From Cylindrotheca closterium (lineage: Eukaryota; Bacillariophyta; Bacillariophyceae; Bacillariales; Bacillariaceae): DNA of 64,000 bases. The stretch covers positions 1 to 64,000 of the forward strand of contig CAKOGP040002491.1 in the NCBI GenBank assembly GCA_933822405.4, written 5' to 3'. Shown here piece after piece: positions 50,498-59,740 of this stretch. The translations under genes were made by a program, and so were the position numbers. The first letter of the stretch is position 1, and each line of letters starts with the position of its first letter. The notes beneath the pieces were generated by a model. The model did no database searches. It had not been told where the DNA came from and saw only the letters and a program-made list of their open reading frames with translations.

Positions 50498-51205
50498 GGT
50501 TTTGGTACGTTGGCTTTCAATCTAAGTCTAGTCTGGAGTCAATGCCAATGATGCAACAATGATGAAAGTTGATGCTTGTCGTAAACAGCACTGTGCGGCT
50601 GGTTGGTCAAGGTTTCCTTTGTGTCAATCGCGCTGCGAAGAAATTCGACGTGGTTATGTTATTGATACTCAAAGGTTTGCTGGGACTGGATTTTCAACAG
50701 TTCACAGTTAGCGTAAATTGAATCAATGCAACTACACTAACGGCCAATGAAAGTATGAGAGTGGGATGTGAACCTTTAGAGTATGCAGTGTAATCTATTG
50801 CAAATCGATGCGAGCGAGTTGGAATTGCGATCAATGCATAGTTTTGACGAGGCCGCCGTACAAAAAGTTTGACGTCGAGCTCCGTGCTCCGGTCTTTTCA
50901 GTTTGCAACATCAGTTTCGTTGAGCGAGCCCACGACAACAAACACTTGTTCGATTACCGGTATTTGTTTTTTGTCATATCCATTTCTGGTCTGTCTGTCC
51001 TCCTCTGTAGGATCGTGTACAGTAATGTACTATGGGCTAATGATTTCGCAATCGCGCATAAATTTCGCGCAGGAAAAGATTTCGCGGGCGAAAATCCGCA
51101 AGCCAGCCAGAGTAGTGGCAATAGTCGATGGATTGGCGTTCTCCATCATAGCCAAGGTCACCACGACTATTACGCATTTCTTTCTATAGTTTACTCTTTG
51201 GGGCT
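50498..51205. promoter_or_regulatory. Upstream region of the ISWI gene with E2F-like motifs
   Basis: About 700 bp. TTTCGCGC (51063-51070) matches the E2F consensus TTTSSCGC, and TTTCGCGGGCGAAA lies 10 bp downstream (about 51080-51093). TACCGGTA is at 50955-50962. Overlapping open frames (50808-51209) have no domain. Nothing else seen. Confidence 0.4.
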
Positions 51206-54200
51206 CTAAAAATTGCTGAACATGGCACCTACGCATCCCTTGGTAGTCGGTGCGACAAGCAAGGATTCTAGCTGCCCAGCGCTTGTTGATACATTCGATA
51301 CCTGTTCGTTTACTCTCTGGGTTTCGTCCTCTAGTTTTGATAGAATACGGGCAGTGTTAGCATCTCCAATCATGGCCTGGATTTCCTCAAGAGTTTTTGG
51401 TTTCCAATCAGATAACGGATCGGGTTTGCCATTGGATTTTCTTCGAAGTGAAGAAAATTCTCGGCCGAAACGGAGAGCAAGCTGACGTATTCCACCCTCA
51501 AAGTGATCTGCGCTCTCTTGGAGAACTTGATGCTGCAACAGCACCTTTGGTATTATAGTTCCTTTGACGAAATCTTTCACTCGGGCACTTGCCTTCTTTT
51601 CCTCCTCAAGTTTTGCAATAACAGTCATGAGTTCGTTCTTGGCTGCCAGCCTCTTGCTCTTGTGGTCTTCAATCTCATTCGAATAACGGGACAATTTGGC
51701 TTCCAAGGTTCCTCCAACTTTGCTCATCTTTTCGGAATCATTCTTCATCTTGGCCATGTCACGTTGTAGCTCTCGATTTCTTGTCTGTGCTTGTACCCAC
51801 TGGCTATGCAGTTGCTTGTAGCGCTGGTTGAAGTCTTTCAATGAGCGTGTTGTCTGATCTAATTCTGCTTGGAGTGAAACATTATCGACATTGCTAGAAC
51901 GGGCTTCTTCCGTTTTTGCTTCAACGAAGAATTTCATTCGTCGTTTACGCTCTTCATTCAGCTTCTTTTCGTGCTTAAGCTGCCCTTCCAATTGCTTGTT
52001 GCGGTCCTCGGCGTACTTCTTCCAGTTTCCAAGCTCCTTGCGGAACCGATCTCTCTCAAATTTGATCTGTGCCATCTTGTCTTTTGTTTGTTTCAACTCT
52101 GCGTCCAATTCGTTCATCTTAAGCTCGTAGTGCTCAGCTGCGTTCACTTTGATGGCTGCGTTTTTCTTCGCCTCATGCAACTGAGTAGTATTGGAACTTA
52201 ATCGCCGCCCTTGTTCATCCCTTTCCTCCCGGATCCCAATAATCTCTTCTTCCATTTTCTTGTTGGACTGCATCAATTTGTCAATTGCCCCCTTCATTTG
52301 CAATAATCTCTCTTTTGAAGTCGTTTGCAGTGCATTGAACTGTTCCGCAACCTTGTCCAGCTTTTCCTTAGTCTTTTTCGCAGTTGTTTCCGAATCCTGT
52401 CGCTTGCTCATTTCAGTTTGCAACTTGCTGTTTAGATCTTCGATGAGATCCTTCTTTAGCTCGTTTTCTTCGGCACCTTGCTGCAACTTCATAGATTTGT
52501 CCTTCAATTGCTTCACTGTCTCCTGTGAAGCATGCAATTTCTTTTCAAGAGACTTGATAAGTCTTGAAGAGCCATCTTTGCTAGCCTGGAGTTCCTTCTG
52601 TAATGTCTGAATCTGCCGTGCAGAATCTTCTTTACGAGCCTGCAAGTCTTCCTCGAGTGTCTGAATCTGTTTCAATGACCCATCCTTACTAGTCCTAAGC
52701 TCTTTCTCGAGGGCTGCGATACGTGCAATAAATTTCGCATTCTGGTCTGAGAGGGCTGTGTTTTGGACCGAATTTACTTCCGCGTTTTGGCCTACACCGT
52801 CTGCCAATAATGGGTTTTCAAAACTTTCTTGCTTTTTTTCTTCGAAAGATTCATTTGCTAAAGTTGCCTTCGCGTCGACATCATCCTGTACAAGATCTTG
52901 CTTCTTTTGTAGTCCTTCAGTAGCATTTTCCTCTAGGTCTTGTGTAGCCTTTTCCGAATCGTCTTTTGGATCTCCATTTTCATTTTTCTTTTCCGTTTCG
53001 AAAGTGTTTTGCTCTTTGTCAGTCTGGTTTTCCAGTTGTGCCGTGGGCGCGTTCTCAACATCGTCCTCATTTGATTTCTCTGCGTTCTTGGGTAAGCTTG
53101 TCTTCTTTTCTTGTCCATCGATTTTGGCCTTGTCTGTGTTCGATGTTGCGATCGGCAATTTTTCGATCTTGAGACCAAACAGTGAGGTTACAGCAGAGGC
53201 AGTTAAACCCTGTTTCACCCCCTTTTCTTTGCTTTCAGAGTTTCCACTTCCTTTCGTCTGCATGCCAGCTGTCGTTGTTACCGGTGTTACATCAGTCGTC
53301 TTTTCAGCCAGGTCATTTGTACTTTCAGAAGTCGTTGATGTGTTCTTTGGATGCGGCACTTTCGGAGGTTTGACATCGCCGTCCTCTTCATTCTCCATTG
53401 TCTTGCCTTCATCCTTCCTCTCTCCCGAGGAGGTTGATACTGCGACATTGTGTTCGGGTGCATCCGTGCTGGGAGTTTCACTAGCACTCTCCATGCTTGC
53501 GGCATCTTTTCTCTCGAACTCCCTGTTGGAAGGATGCTGACTACCCACAGGTTGCATGTTTTCTGGAAGAGTGGACTCCTCCACTTTGAATACGTTGGAT
53601 ACAGCGTTCTTTTGCTTGATTGTACCGGCAAGATTACTAGATGCTTCGCCGAGCCTTGACAAACCAACTTTCAAACTAACACCTCCTTTCGACTGGAGTT
53701 GTTTGAGCTGTGCACCACTCTTGCTCGAAAAGGATCGGAACATGTTCGATGCCATTCCAAAATCGAGTTTCTGGTTTACCATTCCGATTTTAATTGGCGG
53801 TATGGCTTTTGCTGGCTCGTCAGCTTTCTGTCCTTGTTGTCCCATCTTCTCTTGAGCCCCATTTGTTGCGGCGTTGATATTTGCATGTGGCTTTTCGTCC
53901 GAGGCCTTACTTTTGTTTTGCCCTTTTCCTGGAATCGCGGCACTATCTTCCTGCTTCGAGTTTTCTGACTTGTCGTCATTTCCGTTTTGTGGCATACTTG
54001 GTTCTGTTGGCTTCGATTGACTTTCTCCAATCAGTGCTTCTTTCGAATCGCCACTGCTTTCGCGTTCAAGCTTGGAGGTTTCAGTAGTAGCTACAGCAGG
54101 AGGATCGGGTACAGAATTCGCTTTTTCTTCTGGACACGTCGGGCCGACCTTTTTTATTTTTGCGACTTCTTCAGATGGGGCAGTTTCTGGTTGCTTTTGT

Positions 54201-55156
54201 ACAGTAGGAGGTGTCGAGGTGGAAGGTGCTTCGTCCATAGCTTCGGCCGTCTCTGTCAATGCCTTGTCAGTCGGCGTTTCAAGCGGAGACAAAGAAATCG
54301 CCGGGACCACAGTTATATTTTCCAACTTCGACGTTTCGTTTTGGTCCTCTTGCGCGGTTTGAGCTGTTGTTGTTGTTCTTTCGATACATTGGGTCTCCAC
54401 TAGTTGGTTACCATCGCCAGACTTTCCCACGGCATAAGTTGACGTGCTGGATTGTTCGGATGCTGCAGTTGAATCTCCGAACAAATCCAAAGCTTGGGCA
54501 CCCACAGGTATTTCATCAGTTTGCTCTACAGGAGAAAAGGGATCTACAGAAGAATCCGCAGCCTGTGCTGCGGCTTCAGTTGCGAAAGATGCTACAGAGA
54601 GATCTGGCGCTGCTGACTGTGGGGATTGATCAGAAAAGGGATCAAATACATTGCCTATAGCATCGTTTGTTGTTGAAGCAGCGAATCGATCCGGATGGGA
54701 AGCAGAAGGCTGATCCGGAAATGGATCGAGTGGAGGATCCCCTTTTGTTTGTTGTGTGGGAGGGGTACATGGGTCTGTCGCCAGGCCGGGATTAGCTGGG
54801 AAAGGCTTTACTCCCATCTTTGGATCCGAAGGTACGGGTACAGCAAAGCTGGCTGGAAAGTCTAGTAAACCGTTTACACTCGACTGTTGCTGCTCCTGAG
54901 GTTCGGACTGTGTTTGGGTTTGTAACTCGGTCTTATCATCAGAAAATGGCAACTGCGACACCCCATCTCCAGCATCTTTATCTTTTCCATTTTCTAAATC
55001 ATTGATTGGTGATCCTGATGGAACTTGTTCTTTGGTCTTGATCGGAGATCCACTTAGAAAATCCATCGTTGGGATCGGAGCCGTCGGTTGAGTTTGGCTG
55101 GCACTTTCATTCGCTGGTGCAGCAAATGCCATGTCACCTAACAAGTCCCCGTCCAT
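51206..55156 (-). CDS. DPF-motif, coiled-coil protein, possible endocytic adaptor
   Basis: 1316 residues from the ATG at 55154-55156. The first 240 residues are disordered and carry repeated adaptor-binding-like peptides: LDPFPDQPS, NVFDPFSDQS, SVDPFSPVEQ and LDLFGDST, plus GLLDFPAS. DPF repeats bind the AP-2 alpha ear in endocytic accessory proteins. A long Ser/Thr/Glu/Lys-rich region follows, then coiled coil from about 850 to 1210 with repeated QIQTLEEDLQARKED-type heptads and a stretch of KMAQIKFERDRFRKELGNWK. A globular C-terminal segment ends GCVGAMFSNF. The DPF motifs are seen; the endocytic role is inference. It lies 0.7 kb from the ISWI gene and is divergent from the next gene. Confidence 0.65.
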   Translation of the reverse strand: MDGDLLGDMAFAAPANESASQTQPTAPIPTMDFLSGSPIKTKEQVPSGSPINDLENGKDKDAGDGVSQLPFSDDKTELQTQTQSEPQEQQQSSVNGLLDFPASFAVPVPSDPKMGVKPFPANPGLATDPCTPPTQQTKGDPPLDPFPDQPSASHPDRFAASTTNDAIGNVFDPFSDQSPQSAAPDLSVASFATEAAAQAADSSVDPFSPVEQTDEIPVGAQALDLFGDSTAASEQSSTSTYAVGKSGDGNQLVETQCIERTTTTAQTAQEDQNETSKLENITVVPAISLSPLETPTDKALTETAEAMDEAPSTSTPPTVQKQPETAPSEEVAKIKKVGPTCPEEKANSVPDPPAVATTETSKLERESSGDSKEALIGESQSKPTEPSMPQNGNDDKSENSKQEDSAAIPGKGQNKSKASDEKPHANINAATNGAQEKMGQQGQKADEPAKAIPPIKIGMVNQKLDFGMASNMFRSFSSKSGAQLKQLQSKGGVSLKVGLSRLGEASSNLAGTIKQKNAVSNVFKVEESTLPENMQPVGSQHPSNREFERKDAASMESASETPSTDAPEHNVAVSTSSGERKDEGKTMENEEDGDVKPPKVPHPKNTSTTSESTNDLAEKTTDVTPVTTTAGMQTKGSGNSESKEKGVKQGLTASAVTSLFGLKIEKLPIATSNTDKAKIDGQEKKTSLPKNAEKSNEDDVENAPTAQLENQTDKEQNTFETEKKNENGDPKDDSEKATQDLEENATEGLQKKQDLVQDDVDAKATLANESFEEKKQESFENPLLADGVGQNAEVNSVQNTALSDQNAKFIARIAALEKELRTSKDGSLKQIQTLEEDLQARKEDSARQIQTLQKELQASKDGSSRLIKSLEKKLHASQETVKQLKDKSMKLQQGAEENELKKDLIEDLNSKLQTEMSKRQDSETTAKKTKEKLDKVAEQFNALQTTSKERLLQMKGAIDKLMQSNKKMEEEIIGIREERDEQGRRLSSNTTQLHEAKKNAAIKVNAAEHYELKMNELDAELKQTKDKMAQIKFERDRFRKELGNWKKYAEDRNKQLEGQLKHEKKLNEERKRRMKFFVEAKTEEARSSNVDNVSLQAELDQTTRSLKDFNQRYKQLHSQWVQAQTRNRELQRDMAKMKNDSEKMSKVGGTLEAKLSRYSNEIEDHKSKRLAAKNELMTVIAKLEEEKKASARVKDFVKGTIIPKVLLQHQVLQESADHFEGGIRQLALRFGREFSSLRRKSNGKPDPLSDWKPKTLEEIQAMIGDANTARILSKLEDETQRVNEQVSNVSTSAGQLESLLVAPTTKGCVGAMFSNF

Positions 55157-55655
55157 TCTGCTATTTCTTTGTAGCACTTTGTCAAAGTTCAACTGGTTTT
55201 ACTTTGCTGACAAAAGCGAGATATAGGGAGGAACAACAATAACAACAACAACAACAATGACTTCACGAATAGGGCCTGATTTAGTAGATCGGTCAACCGA
55301 CACTTGATGTTGTTGCAGATCGGACAGGTCCATTTTCTCGAATGCTCAAAGTAATCGGACGTCTGTTATCGTCCGTCTCACTCGGTTGATCTGTTTCGGA
55401 CAGTTTTTGTCAACGGATAGTACACGGACATTTGAATCACTCCAACGTTCGCCCGCGGCCCGCGCTCACAACTGTACTGTACGACAAAACTGGTACCTGG
55501 TAGCACACACGTGTATAACTTACTGTACACCAAACAATGGAACCATATCGAAACGCAAAAGTTTGAAGTGAAGGCGGAACAAACAAAGTGAGCCTCCATC
55601 CACACTCAACGATCAGATAAGAGAAAGACCTGGGAAAACAAGAACAGTAGAAACC
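55157..55655. promoter_or_regulatory. Divergent promoter with AAC microsatellite
   Basis: About 500 bp between two divergent starts. An (AAC)n tract lies at 55232-55257, about 75 bp upstream of the DPF protein start. No gene is seen. Confidence 0.4.
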
Positions 55656-56351
55656 ATGTTTGATCCAAATAAAGTCGCTAGTAAGAAAAAAGAAGATGAA
55701 GAGCGAAAAGTGGCATTGAGACAGATTGAAACTTGGTCCATGGAAATTATCCCATCTGAAATTCGAGGTGACGCAGTCGTAGCAGCTCGAGAGGTTATCT
55801 GTGGTGATCCAGAATGCGCACCGATTGATACTGCAGTGACCATTGTGTTTAACAAGTACGTGCATATGGAGCCTTTTCGGAGTTGTCTTGTCGTTTGTTC
55901 TATATCAAACTAAATCCACATTTGTTTTTCCTGCTTTCTTCCTCCAATCAATAGAGGAAAAGATGGGATGTTTGGACTCCCAATGGAGGCAAAAGAAGTC
56001 ACCAAAGAAATACTAAAAATCGGCTTTCCAACCCCAGAGGTATTGCACAAATGGCAGAGCGGGGAAGAAGCGGAATGGCCTCCGCTAGAGGATGATGTGG
56101 AATTGGATGAAGCTATGATGGGTCAATTGCCAAAACTACGATTCGATATAGATTCTAAGGTACTATGCCGCATTGGTGAAAATGCCGAGACGGACTGGGC
56201 AGCAGGAACGGTTATCAAACTGTGGTATCGCGAACCGAGATGGCCACGGGGATCCTTTGCCCCGTACCAAGTCCGACTGGATGATGGCCGAGAAATTTTT
56301 GCACCGGCAGATATGGAGCAAGTGATCAAGGCGGCTCCAATAGGGCGGTGA
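55656..56351 (+). CDS. Small conserved protein with C-terminal algal beta domain, two exons
   Basis: Exons 55656-55855 and 55955-56351 (GT-AG, 99-bp intron) give 198 residues. The N terminus is helical and charged. The middle (DGMFGLPMEAKEVTKEIL) is unassigned. The last 65 residues (VLCRIGENAETDWAAGTVIK, YREPRWPRGSFAPYQVRLDD, GREIFAPADMEQVI) form a beta domain that I know as a module appended to MYND, ankyrin and other proteins in algae and stramenopiles. No enzymatic residues are recognised. No targeting signal. Confidence 0.65.
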
Positions 56352-56675
56352 CAATGCGAGGAATTGATGTCATTGATTTGAGGGACAAATGGCAAGATTG
56401 TCAATGTCTCGATGACGATGCTATAAGAATGTGTTAAGTCGAAACAGGATAGGAACTTGTGATATCTCTCATTAGCTTCTTCGTATTCCGCTTGTGTTTA
56501 GATTTCAGTGCAAATGGTGAGTGGTGGGAGTGTGATGGTTGTTTTCCCAACAAATCACCTCAAAGAAACTGTAAAAGTACCATTTTGAATGACATCATCG
56601 ATCACTGCACCGTGATGATGATTCATTTTTTCGCTGCAAGTACCACCCAAATCCAAGCAACAGAATCGCAATAGC
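56352..56675. other. Intergenic region, no gene seen
   Basis: 3' end of the preceding gene and promoter of the Lon-like gene. A 71-codon open frame at 56459-56674 has no support. Confidence 0.4.
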
Positions 56676-57596
56676 ATGATATCCGTTTTATCTTCAAGAA
56701 TCAAAAGCTTCTTCTGGGCAACGCTCTTGATGGCGTTGCCTACAGCTACCGCTTTTTTGTCGTCGCAATCCCACCTGCCGACAGCTAGTACACGGAACTT
56801 TCAATGGGCCGCAGAAGATGATGATTTTATGGCTGCACTTAGAACGCGAGTAAAGGAAGTCGAGGATCGCGAGTCGAGGATGGCATTGGTGGTCCTAGAT
56901 ACTATGCTTCCAAGACAGGTGCTAAGAATCCAAGTCAAGAATGATCTTTTAAAGGCCTTAGTGAAAGAATGTCTAGAAAACGAGAAGCCTTTCTTCGGAA
57001 TTCTTGGTTTGGCAAGGATCAGCACTGGTCAGCAAGTACATTTGAAGAATGGAGTCGAAGTTGAAATCATTGGTAAGCCGGAATTTGTCGAAGATGGCAT
57101 GAAACTAGAGTTGAAGGCTGGGCGAAGATTTTCCATATTGGGTGAAGTTGACAACACTGGCATTGGATGGACTGAGGCACGAGTTGAATTTCTGGATTCC
57201 AGCGAGCAAGAGGAAGAAGAGGTTTCTGGAGAGGATCGCTTTGGTGTTGCTAGAGCCATATCGAAAGCAGAAAGCTTGACCTGTCCGAACATGAATATGC
57301 CCGAAAACCAATCACTTGTTGACAGGTGGATTCAGCTAGCAAAAGGTAATGAGAGGAGTCCAGGCCAGATTGAGCGGTTACTTGCAGAGCTAGGAGAAAT
57401 CCCTCCTCCTCATGAGCCCTCAGAACGAGCCTTTTGGGTAGGGGCACTGATAAACCCGATTCCTGCTATGGGTGTGGCTATGGAAATAAGACCACAGCTA
57501 TTGATTGCCAAGACCGCTGAAATGAGAGTGCAACACGCGCTGGACGGTATATTAAAGTCCATCAAGCATATGGATGGCTCCGCAAAGATGTTTTAA
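56676..57596 (+). CDS. Plastid-targeted Lon-substrate-binding-domain protein
   Basis: 306 residues, single exon. Signal peptide (FFWATLLMALPTATA) with F27 directly after the expected cleavage (ATA/FLSS), a diatom plastid signature. The mature part has the pattern of the N-terminal (LON/PUA-like) domain: MALVVLDTMLPRQVLRIQV, PFFGILGLARISTGQQVHLK, GVEVEIIGKPEFVEDGMKLE, LKAGRRFSILGEVDNTGIGW. A C-terminal helical bundle (LVDRWIQLAKGNERSPGQIE, AFWVGALINPIPAMGVAMEI) follows. The ATPase and protease parts of Lon are absent, as in stand-alone LonN proteins. It may bind or deliver substrates to plastid proteases; not established. Confidence 0.72.
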   Translation: MISVLSSRIKSFFWATLLMALPTATAFLSSQSHLPTASTRNFQWAAEDDDFMAALRTRVKEVEDRESRMALVVLDTMLPRQVLRIQVKNDLLKALVKECLENEKPFFGILGLARISTGQQVHLKNGVEVEIIGKPEFVEDGMKLELKAGRRFSILGEVDNTGIGWTEARVEFLDSSEQEEEEVSGEDRFGVARAISKAESLTCPNMNMPENQSLVDRWIQLAKGNERSPGQIERLLAELGEIPPPHEPSERAFWVGALINPIPAMGVAMEIRPQLLIAKTAEMRVQHALDGILKSIKHMDGSAKMF

Positions 57597-57732
57597 ACCA
57601 AATACAGATTGGCAGAAGAAGACATACTCTTCAATAATAAATTTATTCCGTTGTCTTGCATTCGTGCGTGCGTATTTTTTATGCCAAATCCAAATGCCAC
57701 TCTGTTTTTGAAATGACACATACAATACAACC

Positions 57733-59413
57733 ATGAGTTCAGGTGTGCAACAAAGGAAAAAAAGCGATATCTCTTCGCAGATAGAACATGGCGTATCCCC
57801 AGAGAAGAAAGGCCCTGAACCCAAAAACTCCCTAGCAGGCCGACCACGACGAAGACGACGAGCACCAGGGCAACCACTTGCGAGGGAATGGGTTTTAGGG
57901 TTTGGCCTCATGATGGTCGGGGTTCTACTTGCGGGCTATTTCTTGATGTCGCGTCATGAGAAGGTACAAATGGAACATTTGCGCGAGGATATTATCCATG
58001 ATAAGGTCGAACCAATGTCTCGTGAATGGGAAGAAAAGCTGGCAGCTTTGGAGGAAGAGCGGGATTCGTTGAAGAAAGAAGTGACCGAGAGTGCACAGTT
58101 CAAGGAAGGCAAGACTCAGTTGGAAGAGCAGATCCATCAAGTCGAAGATATTCGAGAAAAACAAGAGCACGACATTCAGCACCTCATTGATTATAAGAGA
58201 CAAATGCAAAGAAATATTGAGTTACTGTCAAAGACTGAGTTGCTGGAAAAGTGAGTACAGTACCAATATTGTTGTGTCTATCACCCAGATTTGCCGCTCT
58301 TTGGTGATATCTAGTCACCATCACTGCTTTTGTGCTCACTGTTGGCATTTGTTCCCGCTTTCCTTAGGTTCGGGCCCGGGCCGCATTATGTGGAAATCAA
58401 CCTTGGTTTCGACCCAGAGTTTCCGAAAGGTAATGAGTCGGATGGTAATACTGGACGGATTGTCATTGAACTTGCACCCGTGGAAGAAATGCCACATACA
58501 GTGTATTGGTTTCTCGAGCAGGTGAATCGAACGCTTTATGACGGCTGTTCTTTTCATCGCAATGCTGGGCATGTGATTCAGGGAGGACCAGCGCCAAACT
58601 TTTTATCACCACCCGAGGCGAAGCTCAATAGACGTTTTGTGGACGCCGGGTTTCATTCAGTTTTATTTCAGGAATATAGTCCTAACTTTCCACACAAGAA
58701 ATATACACTTGGCTTCGCGGGGAGACCGGGCGGCCCCGACTTCTACATCAGCACCATGGACAACTCCCTGCTGCATGGGCCTGGGGGTCAGACAAATTAT
58801 GAAGATAGCAGTGAAGCAGGTGCGTCCAGACAAGCCAAATGTTGCTTGAAACCTTTTCAGAATAATTGGAAAACCTCACGTAGAAGTTTCAAATGTTTTC
58901 TGTGTTGCAGATCCGTGCTTTGCGAAGGTAATTGATGGCTTCGATACCGTGGATCGAATGCTGCTAAGTCCCGTCAAACCTGGAAATTATAGGGCAATGG
59001 TCACGAACGTTGCGATTACGTCGATGAAAATAGTGTCATACGAGAGAAAAAAGGAAGAAAAGGGCGAAACGTTGACAAAAGATGAAGCCGAAGAGGAGAA
59101 GGTCAAGAACGAAGTGATCGAGAGTTCCAAGGAAGAGAAACTATCAAAATCTGAAAAGGAAGAGCTCGTGGAAGAAGTAGAGAAAAAATCAAAATATCTG
59201 AAACATGAGATTGTTGACTCCAGCTCTGAAAGGAAGGAGAAGGAGGTTGTCGACGAAGATTCTGAAAGCAAGCTGAAAAATAAGCTTGCGGAAGATGTGA
59301 AGCAAAAACAAGAGGCTACAGAAAGGAAACTTGAAAACGACAGTTTGGACCTTGACGGGGTGCTCAAGATCAGAGCAAAAAGGCGCGAAAAAAGACGTAT
59401 AGGCCAGCCGTGA
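57733..59413 (+). CDS. Membrane-anchored cyclophilin-type peptidyl-prolyl isomerase, three exons
   Basis: Exons 57733-58250, 58368-58819 and 58911-59413 (introns 117 and 91 bp) give 490 residues. A basic N terminus (GRPRRRRRAPGQPL) precedes one TM (VLGFGLMMVGVLLAGYFLM), then a coiled coil (about 75-170). The cyclophilin-like domain starts at about 175 (GRIVIELAPVEEMPHTVYWF, YDGCSFHRNAGHVIQGG, KYTLGFAGRPGGPDFYIS, FAKVIDGFDTVDRML). The FHR motif is present, but the residue set is diverged, so isomerase activity is uncertain. The C-terminal 130 residues are a Glu/Lys-rich coil. The type II topology suggests the secretory pathway. Confidence 0.8.
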
Positions 59414-59740
59414 GTGGGCGCTTGATCGAAGCTAATCCACACTACCGGAAGTCTCTTCGTGTCAACTGTACACTGTGGCAGTGTCTAGTTGTGGATACAT
59501 CATTTGCAATTTGTTCTTGTAGCAATCTCGTTTTGTGTTTAGTATTATAGGGGTAAAAGATGTATCCGACGCGATGAGCTATGAGTCAGTCGTCGTTGTC
59601 GAATAAGGATGACGTGTTTATGACGAGTTTATGACGAGTTTATGACGAGTTTATGACGACTAGCAACGAAAATCCAAGATGTAAACGACAATCTTACTTG
59701 ACAACAGGGAAAGCCACTGCCGGTATAATACCTTTATAGC
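59414..59740. other. Intergenic region with 11-bp tandem repeat
   Basis: Contains four copies of GTTTATGACGA (59616-59659), about 80 bp before the carotenoid isomerase start. Nothing else is recognised. Confidence 0.5.
59616..59659 (+). repeat. Four tandem copies of GTTTATGACGA
   Basis: Perfect 11-bp units at 59616, 59627, 59638 and 59649; each contains ATGACG, close to the TGACGT core seen elsewhere. Confidence 0.9.

Noticed and set aside
52758..53540. 260-codon Ser/Phe-rich open frame opposite the DPF protein
   Set aside because: Antisense of a coiled-coil gene rich in Glu and Lys codons, a known source of spurious frames.
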